Source: Lolium rigidum
Taxonomy: Eukaryota > Streptophyta > Magnoliopsida > Poales > Poaceae
DNA length: 64,000 bases
Assembly (NCBI RefSeq): GCF_022539505.1
Contig: NC_061512.1
Coordinates: 255,766,510-255,830,509 of the forward strand
Direction: 5' to 3'
Notes under the pieces: generated by a model
The model's database searches: none
Told to the model about the DNA's origin: nothing
What the model saw: only the letters and a program-made list of their open reading frames with translations
Translations under genes and position numbers: made by a program
Shown: positions 60,315 to 64,000 of the stretch, piece after piece
How positions within the stretch are numbered: position 1 is the first letter of the stretch
Layout of the letters: every line of letters begins with the position of its first letter

Positions 60315-62117
60315 CTAGTGCTGCTGCCTCCTCCTCGTTCTTCTTGTGGTTGTGGACTCCGAAGGCGGCCTGGACCTCCTACTTTGGGCTGCCTGCCCCA
60401 CTATAACAGCCACCGTGCTAGATGTCGACGCCTGCTCCACAGACGACGACTGCTGAGGAACTGTTGTTGCAGCATTATCAGAATTAGAAGACGGCGGTTC
60501 GACCGGATTGCCACTCTCAGGGGCAGCGTTGCGCCGCACATGCCGCATTGTTAATGGGGAGAGTGAAGCAAGACTAGGTGAAGCTCTCCGACGCACAGTC
60601 CTGGCAACCCTTGTCCCGCCTTCAGGAAGCACGGCCACCTCAACATCGCCTACAGGTGGAGCTGCCTGGCCTCTCAACTGATCCTGGTTTTCTATCGACT
60701 GCCTCACCATGCTCGCAATGCCTCTCCGATCTGGCATCTGCAGCTCCTGCCTCACCATGCTCACAATGCCTCTCGGATCTGGCATCTGCAGCTCCTGCCT
60801 CAAGCTCTCACTCCTGTTGGCGCTCGGCCTGGGAGGGACACGACTGCTGGAAGCATCCCGTTCGCCACCTCCTCTTCCATAAATCGGTGTGACGTTCACT
60901 TCGAGCACCTCCCCCTTGCAGACAGGGCACTCCGAGCGGGTTGAATGTGCATGGAGCCACTGATACAAGCATGGCCAGCAGAAGAGGTGGCCACACGGTG
61001 TAACCACGGGCTCTCTAGCTGCATCAAGACAGATATTGCACTCGAAACTGGCGTCGCATCCGCAGTAGTTCCCATCGTTCTTGACAGCACCCTTTCCTCC
61101 CACCTTGCCATTGGCATCGAGATTCTGCCGCCTTGATGCATCCAGAGAGTTATGAGACCGCTGGATGGCCTGCGCCAGTCTTTCGGCATCCGGACTGGTC
61201 GCCCGCTGGCTGCGGCTCGCTGGCCCTGGCCGCACAATGTGGTGCTGCTCACTCACCTGGATCACCCTCTGCAGGCGGAGCTCATGCGTCGTGTCCTCAA
61301 TCGCACCCCCGACAGACTGCCTCGTGCTAACCATCTCCGCTCTGGCGGCAGGAGCCGCCCGATCAGGGCGTGAGAGCCTTTCCACCCACTCAAGCCGAAC
61401 TCCTTCCAACCCAGCAAGGGGCAGCTGCTGCGGCGGTGGCGGAGAGGCATTGGCATCGTGCGAGGATGCATCAAACCCCACAGCCGGTTCACCGGCATCA
61501 AGACCCTCTTCGCTGTCTGTACCCAGGCCATCATGCTGAGCAAAAATCATAGGAAAATCAACCCCCCATGAATCCGGCGAGTCTACCTCGTCAAGTCGCA
61601 GCACCTCCTCTTGTGCCGCCAGCAATCCCGCTGGCTCATCATCCTCGGTTGAGATTTCCGGGATGACCAAATTCGGCAGCAGCACATAATACTCGCTGTC
61701 GGAACTCAGGCCATCGTCCGAGGACGCATCAGAAGGCAGAGCCGGTTCGCCAGCATCGAGAGCGTCTTCGCTGCCCGTACCGAGGCCATCATCTGATTCT
61801 GAGGATAAATCGGTAGGCACGGCGGGGTCACCAGCGTAATCCTCGCTGTCGTCTGTGCTCGGGCCGTCGAGCCAGTCGACGAGGATGGGGTCGATCGGCG
61901 GCATCTCCGGCGTGGAGAGCGCGTTGGACGGCGAGTATGCCGCGGGCAGCGGCGGCGGCGGCGGCGGTATCTCGTCGGGCGGCGGCGATCCTGCCGCGGG
62001 CTCGTCCTCCGGTGTTGGAACGGGGCTGCCCGCTGGCGCCGGGCAATCCATGGCTGCGCCCAGCCGGCCTGGAGGCCGCGGCAGCGGAGGTAGGCCCAGG
62101 TAGAGGTTCAGATCCAT
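60315..62117 (-). CDS. RING-finger E3 ubiquitin ligase (RMA-like) with N-terminal EAR-like motif
   Basis: Intact single-exon frame of 600 codons. The start MDLNLYLGLPPLPRPPG carries an LxLxL (EAR-type) motif and is typical of grass RMA-like ligases. A long acidic Pro/Ser/Asp-rich region follows, with two related segments (GLGTDSEEGLDAGEPA and GLGTGSEDALDAGEPA). The C3HC4 RING is at about residues 359-400 (CNICLDA, PCGHLFCWPCL, CPVC), matching RMA-type RINGs that use E2 enzymes to ubiquitinate targets. Downstream, a 16-residue unit (RQELQMPDPRGIVSMV) is repeated twice, and the tail is basic (TTRRTRRRQQH). No clear transmembrane segment is seen, unlike ER-anchored RMA proteins. No frameshift. 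The unusual length may reflect the extended N-terminus. Confidence 0.9.
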   Translation of the reverse strand: MDLNLYLGLPPLPRPPGRLGAAMDCPAPAGSPVPTPEDEPAAGSPPPDEIPPPPPPLPAAYSPSNALSTPEMPPIDPILVDWLDGPSTDDSEDYAGDPAVPTDLSSESDDGLGTGSEDALDAGEPALPSDASSDDGLSSDSEYYVLLPNLVIPEISTEDDEPAGLLAAQEEVLRLDEVDSPDSWGVDFPMIFAQHDGLGTDSEEGLDAGEPAVGFDASSHDANASPPPPQQLPLAGLEGVRLEWVERLSRPDRAAPAARAEMVSTRQSVGGAIEDTTHELRLQRVIQVSEQHHIVRPGPASRSQRATSPDAERLAQAIQRSHNSLDASRRQNLDANGKVGGKGAVKNDGNYCGCDASFECNICLDAAREPVVTPCGHLFCWPCLYQWLHAHSTRSECPVCKGEVLEVNVTPIYGRGGGERDASSSRVPPRPSANRSESLRQELQMPDPRGIVSMVRQELQMPDRRGIASMVRQSIENQDQLRGQAAPPVGDVEVAVLPEGGTRVARTVRRRASPSLASLSPLTMRHVRRNAAPESGNPVEPPSSNSDNAATTVPQQSSSVEQASTSSTVAVIVGQAAQSRRSRPPSESTTTRRTRRRQQH

Positions 62118-62583
62118 CCAGCGCCGGCCCGGGCGGTAGGGGCGGGCGCCCGGGGCCCCAGGGGCCCGATCCTTGGTTTGAATCCGGAAGCTGGTCGGCG
62201 GCGATCTGCACAGCGGCGAGATGGGGGCCGGCGAGACGGGTGCGGCGGCGGCGGCGATCTGGTGGCGTAGGAGCTCGGTAGACGTGGCCGGCGGTGGAGG
62301 ACGTGGTCGGGGGCTGGGCGAGAAATGGCGGCGGGGGTGGGACGGCGGCGACGGCGGGAGATGGGAGGAGACGGCGGCGGGGGCGAATACCCTAGCCGTT
62401 TGCGTTTGGTAGTAGAGTGCGTGTGGACTCGTGCGGCCTGGGGTCAGGCTGGCATGCGGTGGCAGTTGGCGGTAATTTCTTCAAAAATGGAGGGGGTTCC
62501 TGGAATGGACAAGCCGAGAAGAAAACAGTGGATTTGAACACTCGCGCTTCTCGCGCCTCCACCTCGCCGGAAACTTACCGCCG
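62118..62583. promoter_or_regulatory. Short head-to-head intergenic region, probable bidirectional promoter
   Basis: Only 466 bp separate the RING start codon (62117, minus) from the apparent start of the right-edge gene (62584, plus). The stretch is GC/GGC-rich near the RING side. No TATA box is obvious on either strand. Confidence 0.45.
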
Positions 62584-62624
62584 ATGGCGACTGCGGCGGC
62601 GGGGAGGCACGGAAACCTCGAAAG
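62584..62624 (+). CDS. First exon of a gene leaving the right edge (unidentified)
   Basis: ATG in a GC-rich context encodes MATAAAGRHGNLE, followed by AG|GTACTC, a fair donor site. The short GC-rich first exon facing the RING gene is typical of a 5' coding exon. The product is not recognised. Confidence 0.4.
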
Positions 62625-62930
62625 GTACTCAATTGCCCTGCCTATCAGATGTTCTTCTAAACTCCTTAGTTACAGTTACTGCTAAGTCATTCAATCTTTA
62701 CCCTGCCTATGTACAAATTTGGGTTGCGTGTCTGTATCTGAATGCGTTTTTTCTTCAGGTGGTCCATCTTAGCATGGGAATATGGTTTCTACTGTGATGC
62801 AGAGGTTCTATGGCTGCACTGTATGCTTAACTTTACTTGTCCTCTTTTCTGTGACATTGTATTACCTGCAGGCCGCTGAATTACTCGCACACATGTCCTA
62901 TTCATTCAGCTGCATGTGTGCCTTTGGGCC

Positions 62931-62973
62931 TGCTCAAACACCATTTTTTTAGGACAATGCTCAAACACCATTT
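62931..62973. repeat. 11-bp T-rich insertion with 16-bp direct repeat
   Basis: TGCTCAAACACCATTT occurs at 62931-62946 and 62958-62973, separated by TTTTAGGACAA. Confidence 0.65.
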
Positions 62974-63379
62974 CAGAGGTTAAAACAAAGCGATGAGCTA
63001 TTGACTATATGACAGTGGAAGATTCATCGGTTCGAATCTATCCGATCTTTATCGTTTTGCTCAAGAACGAAGAAATCCCTTGTCGAAGCCCTTTATGATA
63101 AGCTTCCTTGGATCTGGGAAGTTTCTCTTTCACGGTATTGGGATCGTTTGATCGATTTCCTTGATTTGATCGCTATTTAATAGGCGTGCGCTCAAAGGAT
63201 ACAAACAGGGATTCGCAAACAAAAAGGGGAATTCGTAGTCATTTTTTCTTGTCGCGTAAAAAAAAGTCTTTACGCGAGAGCAATAGGGGTTGTGATACAT
63301 CTATCTCTTCTGAGCAACCTCTTTTGGATTTGCTAATGCTGAACTTTCTAGTATGTGTGGTCCTCTGCCCTTTCCATGT
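62974..63379. other. Intronic or intergenic sequence, unassigned
   Basis: Contains an unusual stretch (about 63000-63320) with GGTTCGAATC and long sense frames that looks unlike its surroundings. I could not match it to an organellar or nuclear gene. Confidence 0.25.
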
Positions 63380-63428
63380 GCTTGATCATGATATCTTTTT
63401 TTTTTGAGCGGCTTGATCATGATATCTT
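63380..63428. repeat. 13-bp T-rich insertion with 18-bp direct repeat
   Basis: GCTTGATCATGATATCTT occurs at 63380-63397 and 63411-63428. Between them is TTTTTTTTGAGCG. Confidence 0.7.
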
Positions 63429-63603
63429 GAGCAGACTTGGAACATATATACTTTTTGGCATATGCAGCTGAACTATACGAAGCTACTATAATTATGTTTG
63501 CTGAACAAGATGACGTTATTTTATTTTATTTATTTATTGCATTGGCTAGCACTGTATTACTAATGCAAATCTGTTGAAGTCTTACCTGTACTCCATGCTG
63601 CAG

Positions 63604-63858
63604 GAGGAGTTCCAAAATTTCTGCAACGAAATAGGAGTAAATTTCTTGAGCAATACGTCCCTCACAATGTTGGAAGATTGCGAACACACTTTTGGACTCA
63701 ACATAATCAGCTTCAAGTTTCTTAACACCTGTGATAAATGTTGCGATTATTGGAAGCATCTTCAGACGTGTAATGCCAGTTGTTTGAGGTTGCTGCTGCC
63801 CTTGACAAGGTAGATCAGTTTGTTGAAGAACAAAATATAGATGTTTTATCTGCAGACA
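63604..63858 (+). CDS. Candidate internal exon(s) of the right-edge gene
   Basis: After CTGCAG at 63598-63603, a plus-strand frame reads GVPKFLQRNRSKFLEQYVPH. Further on, after CCAG at about 63780, LFEVAAALDKVDQFVEEQNI leads to a strong donor (GACAA|GTAAGAG at 63859). Another plus frame and a minus-strand frame (63526-63759) are also open here, so strand and exact borders are unsettled. No domain is recognised. Confidence 0.3.
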
Positions 63859-64000
63859 AGTAAGAGCCGTTTCCTTTGCCCTTGAGACCCTGTTGCGGGA
63901 TTTCTGGGTTCTAAATAGTGTTAAGTTTCCTCAGAAATATGATCACAAAAATAGGCTGGTTAGGGTTGCAGTCAATACTCTCTTCTCCTGATTTATCCTT

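Noticed and set aside
60578..61552. Plus-strand open frames opposite the RING gene
   Set aside because: Antisense shadows of a well-supported coding region with codon-biased GC content.
62980..63330. Segment resembling organellar DNA or carrying a tRNA T-arm (GGTTCGAATC)
   Set aside because: No cloverleaf can be formed around it and I could not match it to a known plastid or mitochondrial gene. A search against organelle genomes would settle it.

Overview
The window looks like nuclear DNA of a grass, most likely Pooideae/Triticeae. The genes have GT-AG introns and very GC-rich first exons. Between them lie layers of grass-type transposons: Harbinger-like elements with TWA target duplications, Stowaway ends, a Copia element with 202-bp LTRs, Sirevirus-like elements with about 2.5-kb LTRs, a Gypsy remnant, L1-type LINE tails and a probable Helitron. 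I see no bacterial genes, CRISPR array or rRNA. The species cannot be named from this sequence alone.

Layout. 1-2429 (-): 5' part of an A1-family aspartyl protease gene with a 1.06-kb Harbinger-like element in intron 2. 2430-4843: its promoter and two MITEs. 4844-11789 (-): Copia retrotransposon with apparently identical LTRs, a broken pol and a nested 1.67-kb DNA transposon. 12882-13452: AP2/ERF pseudogene. 13981-15111 (+): intact F-box gene. About 15130-19061: probable Helitron holding non-LTR insertions. 19314-22088 (-): four-exon thioredoxin-fold gene. 23521-38282: a LINE zf-RVT/RNase H remnant cut in two by a solo LTR, which is itself split by an 11-kb retroelement that has gag but no visible pol. 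38283-44640: intergenic DNA and Gypsy remnants. 44903-48849: tandem duplication, one copy interrupted by an old LTR. 49230-52671 (+): four-exon DUF630/DUF632 gene. 55089-58500 (-): LRR receptor kinase, flanked at some distance by diverged repeats. 60315-62117 (-): RING E3 ligase, head to head with a gene that seems to start at 62584 and leave the right edge.

The host genes are unrelated housekeeping, signalling and ubiquitin-pathway genes and do not form a pathway. The main interest is the insertion stratigraphy, which target-site duplications and restored reading frames date in relative order. Also notable are several very short T-rich insertions flanked by 12-18-bp direct repeats, the coding-like cargo in Harbinger-type elements, the gag-only Sirevirus-like element with CpG palindromes and repeated polypurine motifs, and local duplications around the DUF632 and receptor-kinase genes. 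I found no clearly new molecular system.
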